Below are positions 12,410 through 23,251 of a DNA stretch of 64,000 nt, piece after piece. This DNA is from Ditylenchus dipsaci. Lineage: Eukaryota; Nematoda; Chromadorea; Rhabditida; Anguinidae. The notes under the pieces are model-generated. The model did no database searches. It worked only from the letters and a program-made list of their open reading frames with translations, and was not told the origin of the DNA. Positions within the stretch are counted from its first letter, which is position 1. Each line of letters opens with the position of its first letter. A program made the position numbers and the translations under genes. Location of the stretch: NCBI GenBank assembly GCA_004194705.1, contig SADC01001280.1, positions 620,001-684,000 of the forward strand. Reading direction: 5' to 3'.

Positions 12410-13442
12410 CCTTGAGAAGGTCTTCCTCTCTTTCTTTTCTTTCCCAATATATCAGCCACAGCATGCCTCGGAAATTGAATGGCTCCTTGCTTCTTCATGA
12501 TCAGCAGCGCATGTTTGCACGCTCCCTTCTTTGACCCCTCATAACAAGTGCACGAATAGTAACTTGGCCAGAGCGAAGATGGGAGAATTACATAGAAGAG
12601 CGACTTTAACTCCTGAATCAGATTATATTACAACAGATTTAGCGATTCATCGGCAAAATCTACCAAGTACTGAACCCAAGTGACGAGATGTAGCCCCCAT
12701 TGAAAAGATCATAGCGCTAGACGATATCTTGATCAGTCACCTTCTTCGATGGCATCACGAAAAGACTTCTGCTTCCATAAATTCGGCGACCTTCTTCTTC
12801 TAATAAATGAGCCTCGCGATAAAGAGATTGTGGTATCGATGGAACTGAGGCCACAATCTAAGAAAGGCCATGTAACGCGAGAAGGTATGAGGCATGAATG
12901 AATTACCTGGTGATCTGGACACTTGCTGCAATTTTCGATTATTTTTTCGGCTGCTCGCAGGAAAGGACGCAGTAGAAGAAGCTTACGAAGGGTACCGCAG
13001 TCTTTGATTACACGGTTCCAGGACTCAAGACCATTGTTCGTAGATGGAAAGCTAGAAAATCCTTCATACCAACCACTGAGATTTGACTCGACCCAGGAAG
13101 TGCGAAAGTAGGAAATAAACTGTGTACAAATTGCTTCTTGCGATGCATAATGTATTGCCCAGTATTCCAGAAGTGCACGCACAGCTGAAAACAGACGTTT
13201 ATTACGTAATATTGAACAGCGAAATAAAACCTTGCTTAAATTCTGACTCACTACATGCCAGTTGTACTTTTCCCACATCTCGGTAGATTGCTTGCTTGGT
13301 TTCTTTTGAGAGGCCCAATTGTTTCATCATCTTGCGCAGATTCTGCATCACGTGGAAAAAGCACATTGCTCGGAGCGCATTGGGCCACACAAGTCTTGCA
13401 GCTGTGACTTGCAGTGACTAGCCAAACACAAATTGTTTGCAA
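12410..13442 (-). pseudogene. MULE-type transposase with SWIM zinc finger
   Basis: On the minus strand the order matches a Mutator-like transposase: MCFFHVMQNLRK near 13,350, then ALLEYWAIHY, WVESNLSGWYEGF and PSTNNGLESWNRV near 13,035, then a SWIM finger at about 12,509-12,555 (C-T-C, then KGACKH, the CxCxnCxH pattern) and a basic KRKRGRP AT-hook-like tail at about 12,420. The N-terminal DNA-binding part and first catalytic residues are not seen, and the frame changes near 13,210 and 13,400, so this copy is probably dead. No terminal repeats were found. It is the only MULE coding trace in the window and could represent the driver of the GG-ended foldback elements (inference). Confidence 0.8.
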
Positions 13443-13499
13443 TTGCGCTTGGTGCTATTTTGTAGCCCATAAGCTATATTTTAAAAAGCCGCTCGCTTC

Positions 13500-14069
13500 A
13501 GAGCAGTAGCATCACCAAAATGATGAAAAAATTGGCAATTGAAAGCTAGCAAAATGCAGCGGAAATTCGATACCGCTACCCGGGCTCAAACCCCCATCGT
13601 CAGGATCGTTTTTTCCCTCATCGTTTTTTTCCCTCAAGCTGGATTTCCCCTCTAGCTAGGTCTCCTCCCCCCTCCCCTTGTCTCTAACTTCCCCCTGGGC
13701 GCCAAATAAGGGGGGACATTTTCAGTGTTAGCGGACAAAATGCGTTGGAGGACTACTGGTCGCCAGCCGGGAAGCTGAAGAAGAGACTACAAGGAGGAGG
13801 CCGGCCGCTGATATTTAAAGAACTCGATATTCAGCTTACAGCTTGGTTCAGAGAGTGCCCATCAAAAAAGCTTTGTTTGATTGTTTGAGCTTTCATGCTG
13901 TTACAGAATTGCAATAAAATTTGTTAGCTTCACTGGTGTTTACTAAAACTTTCGCTGTGTTGAAAAACAAGCGCACCCGCTCCAATAAGCGCACCTGCTC
14001 TAATAGCGCACCCCTAGCGGTAGATCGAAAAATAAGCGCACCGGTGCTCCTATTAGAGGAAATACGGTA
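13500..14069. other. Non-coding stretch ending in a TACCGTATTT element end
   Basis: Mixed unique sequence. From about 13,978 to 14,069 there are repeats of AATAAGCGCACC and a right end TATTAGAGGAAATACGGTA. The left end is missing. Confidence 0.5.
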
Positions 14070-14083
14070 CTAGATAAAACAGC

Positions 14084-14660
14084 ATTTTACCACTGTCAAA
14101 CCATCTTCAGCATGCCTGAATTAGTCCAGGAAACAGGTTTTGAAACATGAAAAACGTAAGAAAAATTTGATCCAGGAGGACGACCACTTGGTTTAGTTGC
14201 TTCAGACTTAAATTCAAATTCCGCAAAATTTAGGTATAATCTCTAATAAACCACTATTTCCAACTTTAAATGGCATCAGAAATCGGATTTGTTAAGACCG
14301 AAATTTCGATTTCGCCTACCTAAATGCAGAAACCCGGCATAAGTAGCCTAGAGAGGTAGGTAGCTGTAAATCTAAAAGGCTGTGAAACTAAATTTTAGAA
14401 CCAGGTGGATATCCACCTGGATATCCCAAAAAATCTTCAAAAAATTTAAAACCAATCTAGCTTTCATACTTAAACTTCATACAAAACACGATTTGATAGG
14501 GCCAAAAACATCACACCAACTCCAACCCCAATTACTCAGGTGGGTACCTGTAGGTAAATAGATATCAATCTATGCCGGTAGGGTGGGTAGGTAGGCCTGT
14601 ATGGTAGGTGGTATATCAGTATAGTGGGTATAAGCACCAGTAGGGTGGTTATGTAGACCT
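14084..14660. repeat. Degenerate copy of the shared composite-element core
   Basis: Contains TTTTACCACTGTCAAACC, GACGACCACTTGG and the palindromic GGTGGATATCCACC, phrases also found inside the elements at 27.7-29.5 and 50.6-52.4 kb. Decayed and without clear ends. Confidence 0.5.
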
Positions 14661-14862
14661 GGAGAGAGGATCGGTGAAAAAATTGGAGTCTTCGATGATT
14701 TCTATGTAAATATACATGAGCAAAGAACAAGCACAAAATGACCTATAACGAAGCTTTCCAAGAAAGAGTGTGCAAACTCAGATGCCTCCGAAAACCAAAT
14801 TCTCGCAAACTCATTTCTCTAAAAAACTCAAATTTCCAAACTCATCTTGTCGAAACGGAATA

Positions 14863-15285
14863 CAGTCAAACCTCGTTATAGTGCGACCCCAAAAGTTCGT
14901 TCCAGCCTCGGGTCCGACACTTTTTTGAACACGATTTTTGAAGATTTTTGTAAGTTCTGTTTTTACAGTCTGGTCCCAAATATCGTCAGGATTCCGATTT
15001 TGCCGATCGTTTTTCTAAAAACTAAAATTTTTTCTTCTAAAAAAGCAAACCTCGATATAGTGCGACCACATTTTGAAAAGGGTCGCACTATATCGAGGTT
15101 TTGTTTTTTTTAAAGAAAAATTTTAGGTTTTAGAAAAACGATCGGCAAAATCGGAATCCTGACGATATTTGGGACCAGACTGTAAAACAGAACTTACAAA
15201 AATCTTCAAAAATCGAGTTAAAAAAAGTGTCGGACCTGAGGCTGGAACGAACTTTTAGGGGTCGCACTATAACGAGGTTTGACTG
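14863..15285. mobile_element. pogo-type foldback MITE, 423 bp
   Basis: Starts CAGTCAAACCTCGTTATAG and ends with the complement, flanked by TA. The two halves are near-complementary over most of the length, with phrases GGTCCGACACTTTTTT and TTTTGCCGATCG, and meet near 15,060. Related to the copy at 43,455. Confidence 0.85.
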
Positions 15286-15554
15286 TATTTTGAAAAAAGC
15301 TCCTGAAAACGACAAATGCGAAAACGGCTAACTACGAAAACGGCTAATGACGAAAACGGACATTTTTGAAACTGGCGCTTTTTGAAACGGGATACGCCGA
15401 AAATCAATACAGCCCACCGAAAGATATGCGCCAATTTGGTACGCGGTCGTTTTTGTACGAAATTTTTCAGTGAGAATTGTTTCGGTAAGAGATTTTTAGT
15501 AAGACATTTCTCGGTGACAGCACGAAAACGGTATTTTGGTAAGAGATTTTTGGC

Positions 15555-15714
15555 GCTAGTAGCGAATACTCACCCCTCCGGGGTAGGCCAGCGTACGGAA
15601 GTTGTGGTTTATAAATGTCTTAAGTAATTTTCTGGGGTCTGGGACATATATTTGGATACTCTTTATTTAAGTTTTAGAAGGATTTTTTTTAGCGGGGGTT
15701 TCATTCGCTACTAG
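15555..15714. mobile_element. CTAGTAGCGAAT-ended element, copy 1
   Basis: Left end GCTAGTAGCGAATACTCACCCC, right end ATTCGCTACTAGGG. Shares the segments GGCCAGCGTACGGAAGTTG and TCTGGGGTCTGGGACATATA with the copy at 61,055. Confidence 0.75.
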
Positions 15715-15718
15715 GGTC

Positions 15719-15941
15719 ATATTCTCTATTAACCTATTTTGGCCGAATTTTCTAAAAAACTGTATTTTTCAATAATTTAAGCCGCCGCCTCAATTCGCTT
15801 ACTGCAACGCAACATTTTGTAGTTTCCCCCAGATTTTTTGACTAGGATTTCAGAGTTAGGGCCATTTTTCATTGACAATTTTGAGATTTTCCGCAGATTG
15901 AAAAATAATCCCACAGTGGGATTATTAGAGAGAATACGGTA
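15719..15941. mobile_element. TACCGTATTT-family MITE
   Basis: Weak left end TATTCTCTATTAACC, right end GATTATTAGAGAGAATACGGTA. The internal segment TTTTTTGACTAGGATT is also present in the copy at 55.2 kb. Confidence 0.6.
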
Positions 15942-16074
15942 CCACCACAGCCACCCTCCCCGCCCCTAAATGAATTTTTTGAAAGTGTTTCCAACACCCT
16001 ATAATACACTCAGGAGTTCAAAAATATTATTTTTGAGTTCTGGTTTATAAAAAATTGAGTTTTGGGAATTTTGA

Positions 16075-16265
16075 AATTGCGCGCATCTCTAACCAACCAA
16101 GCCTCCTGCGCCCCCGAAGGTGGCGCAGAAGGCTTGGTTGCTAGGGTTTGAGATGCACACACCCATATACCTTAGTCTAAATTGCTCGAAAGTGACTCTG
16201 GATGCATGAAATAAGCATGGATAACAGAGTTTATTTATGCGGTAGGCCCCAGTATTCAAACTTTG
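16075..16265. repeat. TACTGGRGC foldback repeat, copy 2
   Basis: Hairpin around GCGCCCCCGAAGGTGGCGC; CATATACCTTAG; the end TGCGGTAGGCCCCAGTA. Same family as 9,265. Confidence 0.8.
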
Positions 16266-16659
16266 TTCGTCATATTCCTGTTTGTTCAAAATTAGCCCCT
16301 TTTTAGTGCCTCCCCTTCCTGAATATTCCCTATATAACCACTATAACCACTATCTACTGAGACAACAATACAACACAGCAGGTTTTAAAAGTCAATTTAT
16401 ACCAAAACTGTAGAATCTTTTGTCTTTCTTCGCCATTGATTTTTTTTGTCATCGTGTGATTGAAGTGGATTATGATCTGCTGCGCTCACTTGGTCGAGGC
16501 TGACTTCCTGGTTTCAATCAGCCATTTGTAGGAAATCAACGAATTTACCGATGCAAATACAATCACTACCATATACTCGCTTGGTGTCCACATCGTATTT
16601 AGGTAGGCTAGCTTAAAAAGTACGGTTATTAGCTTTCAAATTTATAAATTTAAAGGTAA

Positions 16660-16765
16660 ACTGACTCTCGATATAGTTTACACCTGATTTAGTGTTCACT
16701 CGATTTAGTGTACGCCTGGAGCCGGTCCCGAGTAACAAATCGACACTCGATTTAGTGTACAGTCG
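16660..16765. mobile_element. pogo-type MITE fragment
   Basis: CTCGATATAGTTTACACC and CACTCGATTTAGTGTACAG surround GGAGCCGGTCCCGAG, as in the copy at 9,846. Confidence 0.6.
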
Positions 16766-17105
16766 AAAAAAATAAATAGAATTTAATTCAAAAAATTTAT
16801 TGTCTCAACACGAAACAGCCAGAAGAGGAGGAATAAAAAAAGTCGCCGAATAACTTCTTCCTGTCGCCGAAATACTGATTCTTGTCGCTAAATAAGTTGT
16901 CGCTCACACGCTTTTTCTTTTACAGTCAAAACTCGATCTAAGGACACTCAAAGGACCGGCAAAAACACTGTCCTTAAATCGAGTGTCCTTATATCGAGTG
17001 TCCTTAAATCGAGTTTTATATGACGTAAATACAGCACCCCTGTCCTTAAATAGAGAGTCACTCCTTTTTCGCCCATATTCATTTTATTCAAACAATAACA
17101 ATCCA

Positions 17106-19029
17106 TCACTGGTTAGGAGCAAAGTAATTCAACAATTTTTTCTGCTTCATCATCTTGATTCTTTCTTTGGCTAGCACATTGTCCACTTTGTCGCACAGCA
17201 GCTGAATTTCGGGATTGGCATTCACGTCGGCGTAGCGCTGGAGAACATTCAAAACTTCAGCGGCTTCTCGGGATGTGACTGGCTGCGGTTCCTCTTCGAT
17301 CTCCATCACATCGGTTTCACTGAAAGCAAAATACCTAAAGAAACCCGCACAAAGCAAAGACTTGCCTTTCCCTTCCGGCTCTTCCACATTCACATTCGAG
17401 ACTTCCTCTGCGATTTCGGCCAAAGAGCGAGATCCACCGGTTGTAAGTTGATCGTCCACGCCCAAATATTCCTGCAGAGTGCCCTCTGCCAGATTCATCT
17501 GCTGCAGTTCTGCCCAGAGAGTGTTCAGCTCCTCGTCTTCCTCGCGCCCAGTTTCTTGCACTTCTTTGTCCACTTACGCCATCAATTCATTGTACATTGC
17601 ATCCGCATCCTCTGCAGATTCTGTTGGCTGAATTAAACGGCTGAATATTTTCACAGTACACAAAATGCTAGACAAAATGACCACCTCCACATGTTTGATG
17701 AACCCAGCTTTTTTGAAGCAGATGGCGATTGCCTCTTGCTTCACATCCGACCACGACCGTCGCAGGAACTGAAGAGCTTTGAAAAAATCCATCCTGTAGT
17801 CGATCATCGCGTCGAAAGCGTCAATTCGTTTAAGGAGAAGGAAGCGACGATAATGCACCTTCACATTTTGGATGATCCCTTGGTCACATGGCTAAAGGAG
17901 AAGGTTTATGCAATGCCGAACATTTACGTACATCCACAACGTAAAAGCTAAGAACTAACCTGGGAAGCAGCAGTAGTATTCGGCGGTAGGAACAAAAGGT
18001 AATTTGGTCCAGAGGAATTTTCGTGTGCCCGGAGAAGTTGTCAAGGACCAGAAGTATCTTGCGCCCATCCCGTTTTAGCTTGCGATCCCACTGCTTAAGC
18101 CATTCTTCAAACAGATCGGCTGAAAATACTCCGAATTTCACATACATTTTGAAAAGCAAGCAAATAGCAATAAAAAAGAATAGTACCTGTCATCCGTGCT
18201 TTGCGGTTGGCTTTGTATGAGAGCGGAACTTCTTTGCCCTTGAAACACCTTGGCTTGGCCGACTTCCCGATCACCAGCAGCGGCAGCTTTTCATTCCAGT
18301 CATGTTTGCGGCCACCAGTACCGTCACGCGCACCTTCACCTCCTTTCCGCCATGCACCGCTCGCCTGCAAACAAAAAATCTACTAGTAATCTACAAAATC
18401 CTCAAAACCTACCCTTGAAAGCCAGAGTCTTGTTCGGGAGGAGTTGCCAAAACAGGCCGGTCTCATCTGCGTTAAAGACGTCGTCGGCGAAGAAGTGTGA
18501 AATCGCTTTGAGAAGAACATCTTGCTGCCAGTTCCCGAGAGCCAGCATATCTATCTCACCTGCTCGCCCTGGTTTTCTTTGAAGACAATCGAGTGACGGT
18601 GCTTGAACTTGCCGAACCAACCCTCACTTGCTTTGAAACCGTCCACGCCAAGGAGAACTGCCAGATCCATTGCTTTTGTCTGAAAAAACCGAAAGGTAAA
18701 TGAAAACAAAGAACAACGAACCAAGATCATACCTTCTAGATCTCCCGGACATTGGGACGTTTTCACTTCTCGCTTCTTTGAACCATTGCAGCATCGCCTT
18801 CTCAAGATCCTCGTTTTTGCCTTTTTCAGACGGACACGCTTTGCTTCCCCTCCTTCTTCGATCGCTTTGAGAATTGCCGCCTTGTCGCCCAGAATGTTGC
18901 GAACAGATGAAGATGGCAAATCGAATTGCTTGCCCAGATCTTCGGATGTCTTGCCCACTGAAGCTTCGATGATTTCCTTTTTCTGATCCAAAGAAATGAC
19001 GCGGCGCTTCCTGCTCGGAGTTGACATTT
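17106..19029 (-). pseudogene. Tigger-type transposase (CENP-B HTH + DDE), frameshifted
   Basis: Starts MSTPSRKRRVISLDQKKEII, a CENP-B/pogo N-terminal helix-turn-helix (KTSEDLGKQFDLPSSSVRNI). The second DNA-binding half follows (GWFGKFKHRHSIVFK). Catalytic Asp 1 is in NADETGLFW (near 18,470), Asp 2 in LVLDNFSGHT (near 18,050), Asp 3 in PCDQGIIQNVKVHY (near 17,885). The acidic tail ends KLLNYFAPNQ. Introns are visible, for example 18,680-18,732. At least three one-base frame slips occur (near 18,823 in an A run, near 18,560 and near 18,290). It is probably inactive as written, though some slips could be consensus errors. Confidence 0.85.
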
Positions 19030-19204
19030 CAATGCTGAAAAAGAACCAACCATTAAACAATCGGTCAAAAGAGCACAACAATTGCGGACACGAAGTTTCG
19101 AAAATGGTACAATAACAAGAATGAAAATCTAAAAGCATTCGTCCTCAAAAATGTCAAAGTTTTCCCTCTGAGACAGCAAATATTTCAAATTTTGTGTCAA
19201 TTTA

Positions 19205-19480
19205 TTTTGCTGTCCTTAAATCCAGTGTCGCTTTATTGAGACGGGACTGCCAAAATGCTGTCCTTAAATGGAGTGTGTCCTTAAATCGAGTGTCCTTAAA
19301 TCGAGTGTCAATTTCCCTTATTTAAGGGAAACCAACCAAAACAAAATTTGGGTGTCCTTAAATGGAGTGTGTCCTTAAATCGAGTGTCCTTAAATCGAAT
19401 GTCAATTTCCCTTAATTAAGGGAAAACCAACCAAAACAAAATTTGGGTGTCCTTAAATGGAGTGTGTCCTTATATCGAGT
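19205..19480. repeat. Sub-terminal tandem repeats of the Tigger element
   Basis: Two tandem units of about 98 bp carry GTCCTTAAATGGAGTGTGTC, then GTCCTTAAATCGAGT twice, then an AAGGGAAA(A)CCAACC segment. Likely transposase-binding sites (inference). Confidence 0.75.
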
Positions 19481-19889
19481 TTTTAATGTATTATAATAAC
19501 GTTTGTCAGCCTTTTTTAAGACAAATTTTACAAGAATATTTATTGTGGAAAAACTCGTCGGCGACAAGAAAAATATTTTGGACGACAGAAAGAAGTCATT
19601 CGGCGACAATAAAAAGTTGCCCCTTGAAATACTCTAAAAAAGAATGAAGAGAAAATGGAAGGCATATTTTTTTTTACAAAATTCTAATTTTTCGAATCAT
19701 AAAGGTTTAGAAATGTTTCTTTTAACATGAGTTCGTTGGGTGATTTTGAGTAACTTTTCAAAAAATCCTAGTATGGGGGGGGTAATTTTAAAGTCCTAAA
19801 GTTTTAGTCACCGTAAAACCGTCAGAGACCGTCACCGTAAAAGATTATAATTTTACTGAGAACTGAAAAAGAAAAAAAATTTAAAATAC

Positions 19890-20762
19890 CAGGTTTGTTG
19901 AGAAGCACCTTTTGAATGTAGCGCTTTTTAGTGTGCGAAAACGACGGGCTAAGAAATTCAGGTGATGATCATAAATTTCAATGCCAGACATGTCAATATG
20001 CTCGAGCTGGTCGCAAGGAATTTTTTCAAGTACGATGTACCAGCAATTAGCGAAGTTGGTGTAGTTTCCTAACTCACCGAAGTCCACATCTGTTACATAT
20101 TTTGCACATCTGACCATCAGAGAAGATAGCTGAAAAGAAACAAGGTATTAGCATGGAGACACTTCGCTACACACACAGTTTGATTTTTTTAAATTTTAAA
20201 CTTATGGCAGATGAATCGAAATCAAAATTCGCGAAGCTAGTTACTGAGGTTCGCAATCATTCAAAAAAAACCAATACCTTCCCATTCCCGATTTCTTTCA
20301 TGTATTTTCTGCAATGCCTCTTGTGTTGCAAGTCTTTTATGTCAGGATTTTCTATGAAAGTGTCCAGAAGATTTCTGATTACTAGCTGGAACTTTTGCTC
20401 TAGCTGTGAGCACTACTAATTCGTCTCCATCTACAGCAAACCACTTCGATGCTCATTCTGCTGGCTACATCAAGATGTTCGAATATTGTGACCTGAAAAT
20501 ATTTTTGGTTTGAACTTTGAAAATCTGAAAAAAAGACTTACCAGTGTCTCAGAAGGCAATTTATTGATTTGACCACGGTTTTCTTTTGGCAAATGAGAAA
20601 TAGACTGAACAAACCTTTTTTTATTAAACTTTAACAGCTTCAGAGTGAAATTAAAAAGCTTACGTGTAACTGTGACAAGACTTTGGAATATCGCATTTTT
20701 TTGTTACAAGATTGATCCATGTGGTCAGCAGCATTGAGGCGCTTGCGAAGGTTGATAGACAT
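19890..20762 (-). CDS. F-box protein gene, possibly truncated
   Basis: F-box proteins recruit substrates to SCF ubiquitin ligases through Skp1. Four exons fit on the minus strand: 20762-20664 (starts MSINLRKRLNAADHMD), 20614-20542, 20492-20278 and 20129-19890. The F-box spans exons 2-3: INKLPSETL joined across a 49 bp intron to VTIFEHLDVASRM and VVCCRWRRI. The last exon is leucine-rich-repeat-like (LEHIDMSGIEIYDHHLNFL). Two one-base slips (start of exon 2, and near SSAHS in exon 3) must be allowed for. A donor GTATTTT follows exon 4 but no further exon is seen before the Tigger region, so the 3' end may be lost. Confidence 0.65.
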
Positions 20763-20845
20763 GGTTATTGCTACTGGGTTGAATGAAATGACTTTTAACT
20801 AATTGGACTAGTTAAGGGTTGCTATCAAAGATTAGGTAGAGATTG

Positions 20846-20985
20846 TACTGTTCTCTTCCTTGATAAACTGATACCGCCAAACTTTGATAAACCGGCACTT
20901 TGGAAGAGATAATTTGGTTGGTCAGCAAAGAATTGGAACAAAATGACCCATCAATAAACCGGCATACCAAGGACAAAGAAACTCT
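20846..20985. mobile_element. pogo-type MITE with AAACCGGCA motif
   Basis: GATTGTACTGTTCTC, CTTTGATAAACCGGCA and CAATAAACCGGCATACC. An inverted homologue lies at 63,710-63,857. Confidence 0.55.
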
Positions 20986-20999
20986 TCAGAGTTACCTCG

Positions 21000-22200
21000 C
21001 AACATAGCACGACTTTTTTGAGAATAAATGTTTAGTGGGTATAGATCGTTTATACGTGCCTTGTGTATATACAACAAAAAACGGGCTTCTAATAAACATA
21101 ATTTGTTGCAATTAGTTATGGTTTAAGACTAGAGGGTAGTGGCTTTACCATCCCAAACCGCTTCAAACCAGTATCTTACCACCATGGTTGGACGCCTCTG
21201 AAAAACGCCGCCGACACCACCGCCGCCGCCAGCTAACGCTTCACTGTCAAACAAAAGTTTCCTGTTAAATTTATGTTTGTCATAGAATTATATTTTGTAA
21301 GAGAACAGTAAATTTCTAAATTATGTCATTTTATCATATTTTTATAAGATGACCATTTAAAACAAGCATTGTTTTGCTACTTTGTAAAATTGGTCCTGTT
21401 GGAGTCTTTCTTCCTGAATAGAGCATAGCCATGATACTGAATAGTCTTTCCACTCTTGCACTTGTAGCTGGCATTGATAAGATCTCAATTGCCATCTGAG
21501 AAATCGAGGATATGTCTAGAAAGTCAAGTTGTACTGTAAAATGTACAAAACCAATTTACTTTTTAACTCAATTCTAGACTTCCAGAAGTCCATGGATTAC
21601 AGGTACCAAGAAAAGCATCGCTGCTACCGCCCTCGCCGCCGCCGCAACCGCGGCACCGCCGCCACATCGCCGCCGACCTTATTTTCAGCCGCCCTTCCGG
21701 CGGCACCTCATATTTTGTCGCCGCCGCCTGGCGGCGGCGGCGATCCAACTATGCTTACCACACTGAACAATTTTCGGGGTATTTCAAGGTGGTCGAGAAT
21801 GGTTCAGGGTGATCTTTTCAATATTCTGAGAAAACAGCTCTGGTTCAATTTCAGAAGATCCAAATTAAAAAAATTAAAAAACTGATATTTTTTAGGAACT
21901 TCAATTTTTCTTCAGTGGTTAACTGATTAAAGAGACTCGTGAGTCACGAGTCGTGACCCCAAGTACCGAGCCTGAGATGACGTTAATGTATAATGTCGTC
22001 TTTTTAAAGTTTATTGTTTGCTAAACAAAAAAACAAGGTCGGGGATGTCGTTAATCTGTAAAGGTTTCGTTAATCTGTGAAAATAAAAATAAAAATTTCG
22101 AGTAATAAATATACCTATAAATACATTTTTATAGATTATTCTGCTCAAAAATGGTTTTGCGCCGCTTACACTCTTCGAAATAGCTTGTGGAACCTTGCAA
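21000..22200. other. Intergenic stretch with GC-rich trinucleotide segment
   Basis: At 21,607-21,745 the sequence is rich in CCGCCG with a short hairpin GCCGCCGCC..GGCGGCGGCGGC; a related CCGCCGCCGCC segment is at 21,205-21,230. Arg/Pro/Gly open frames here are low-complexity and I do not call them genes. Confidence 0.45.
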
Positions 22201-22417
22201 GCCACTAAGGACAGTAAAACGTCTCTGACTAATTTTTTTTTTTTATTTCAGAAGTTACAGATTTTTCCGTCACAGGATTTGAGGCCCTTGACAAAGGTTC
22301 AATTTAACAATCAAACATCCTATTAAATAATCAAATTTACAGTATCTTCTGGTTCTTGTTCTTTTTGGAAACCTTCTCCAAAATCCCATCCGCGAAATTT
22401 TTTCGATGATTAGCAGG

Positions 22418-23080
22418 TTTTGGTGATCGAGATTGACCAAAAACCGAGACCGAGATATAAAAAAATGACCGAGCGAGATAATAGCATCACACAACTAGCA
22501 AAATCAATAACAGTAATTGATAATAGGCAAAGCATTTTTCACAAATATGAGCATTTCGGCTTTCTCTGGATTAAGATTACTCCTTTTATAGTTTTACTGA
22601 TCATGGGCGACAGAAAATATTTGTTCGCTTGGTTGACATGTTGCTGGGGCTGAAAGATAACGACGCGCAACTTGGATAAATTTTCTCTGACGCTTGCTTC
22701 ACATGAAGAGCCCTTCATCTCTTTCAGCTTAGCAATATTCGGCATGTGTTTTAGCGTGCACAAAAAGGCCCTTTGGTCCCGTGATCCGTCATCGTGGTCA
22801 TGTTTTTGGTAGGTTCCACACTTTTCTTCTTTAGCAAACACTTACGAGAAAAGTCCAATCTTCCAACAACACTCATCTAAGGATAAGAGCATAAGACATG
22901 TTCAACAAGCAGAAAAAATACGACGATAAGAATGATAAGAAGGGATTTTTTAGATGCGTTACAAGATGATGCAGAAAAATGATACAAATATGACCAGTTT
23001 CTATGACCAGGTTCTAAATTTTGGTGATCGAGATTGACCAAAAACCGAGACCGAGATTTCAAAAATGACCGAGCGAGATA
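22418..23080. repeat. Pair of 60 bp direct repeats about 600 bp apart
   Basis: TTTTGGTGATCGAGATTGACC followed by AAAAACCGAGACCGAGAT and GACCGAGCGAGATA occurs at 22,418-22,480 and 23,020-23,078. Between them a minus-strand frame (22,841-22,539) gives KHMPNIAKLKEMKGSSCEAS and ENLSKLRVVIFQPQQ, which looks coding and mildly leucine-rich-repeat-like, but no family is recognised. Confidence 0.5.
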
Positions 23081-23251
23081 CCGAGACGAGATTTCAAGCC
23101 AAAATCAAAGATCTCGGCCGAGATCTCGTCTCATCTTCATCTCTATTAAAAACAGAACTCGCAAAAAGTTTCAAAAATCAGGTTGAAAAAAGTGTCGGAC
23201 CAAGGCTGGAACGAACTTCTGACCTTAAATTGACGTTACCGTATTCACTAT

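Larger units (their letters stand above)
16923..19488 (-). mobile_element. Tigger/pogo-like DNA transposon, 2.6 kb
   Basis: Left end CAGTCAAAACTCGATC after TA; right end ATATCGAGTTTTTAATG before TA, a decayed mirror of the left. Internal sub-terminal repeats of GTCCTTAAATCGAGT occur at both ends (16,930-17,060 and 19,205-19,480). It carries a transposase on the minus strand with all three catalytic aspartates still recognisable. Confidence 0.85.
16840..19630. repeat. Older foldback split by the Tigger element
   Basis: GTCGCCGAATAA-type motifs occur three times at 16,845-16,910. Their reverse complements (TCGGCGACAAGAAAA, ATTCGGCGACAATAA) lie at 19,555-19,620, on the other side of the Tigger insertion. 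The outer repeat was therefore a tandem-motif foldback before being interrupted. No target duplication was found. Confidence 0.55.

Noticed and set aside
12923..13111. Plus-strand frame opposite the MULE transposase
   Set aside because: The minus strand carries recognisable transposase motifs; the plus frame has none.
21529..21885. Arg/Pro/Gly-rich protein
   Set aside because: The frame follows CCGCCG trinucleotide runs with hairpin character; it has no splice context or domain.
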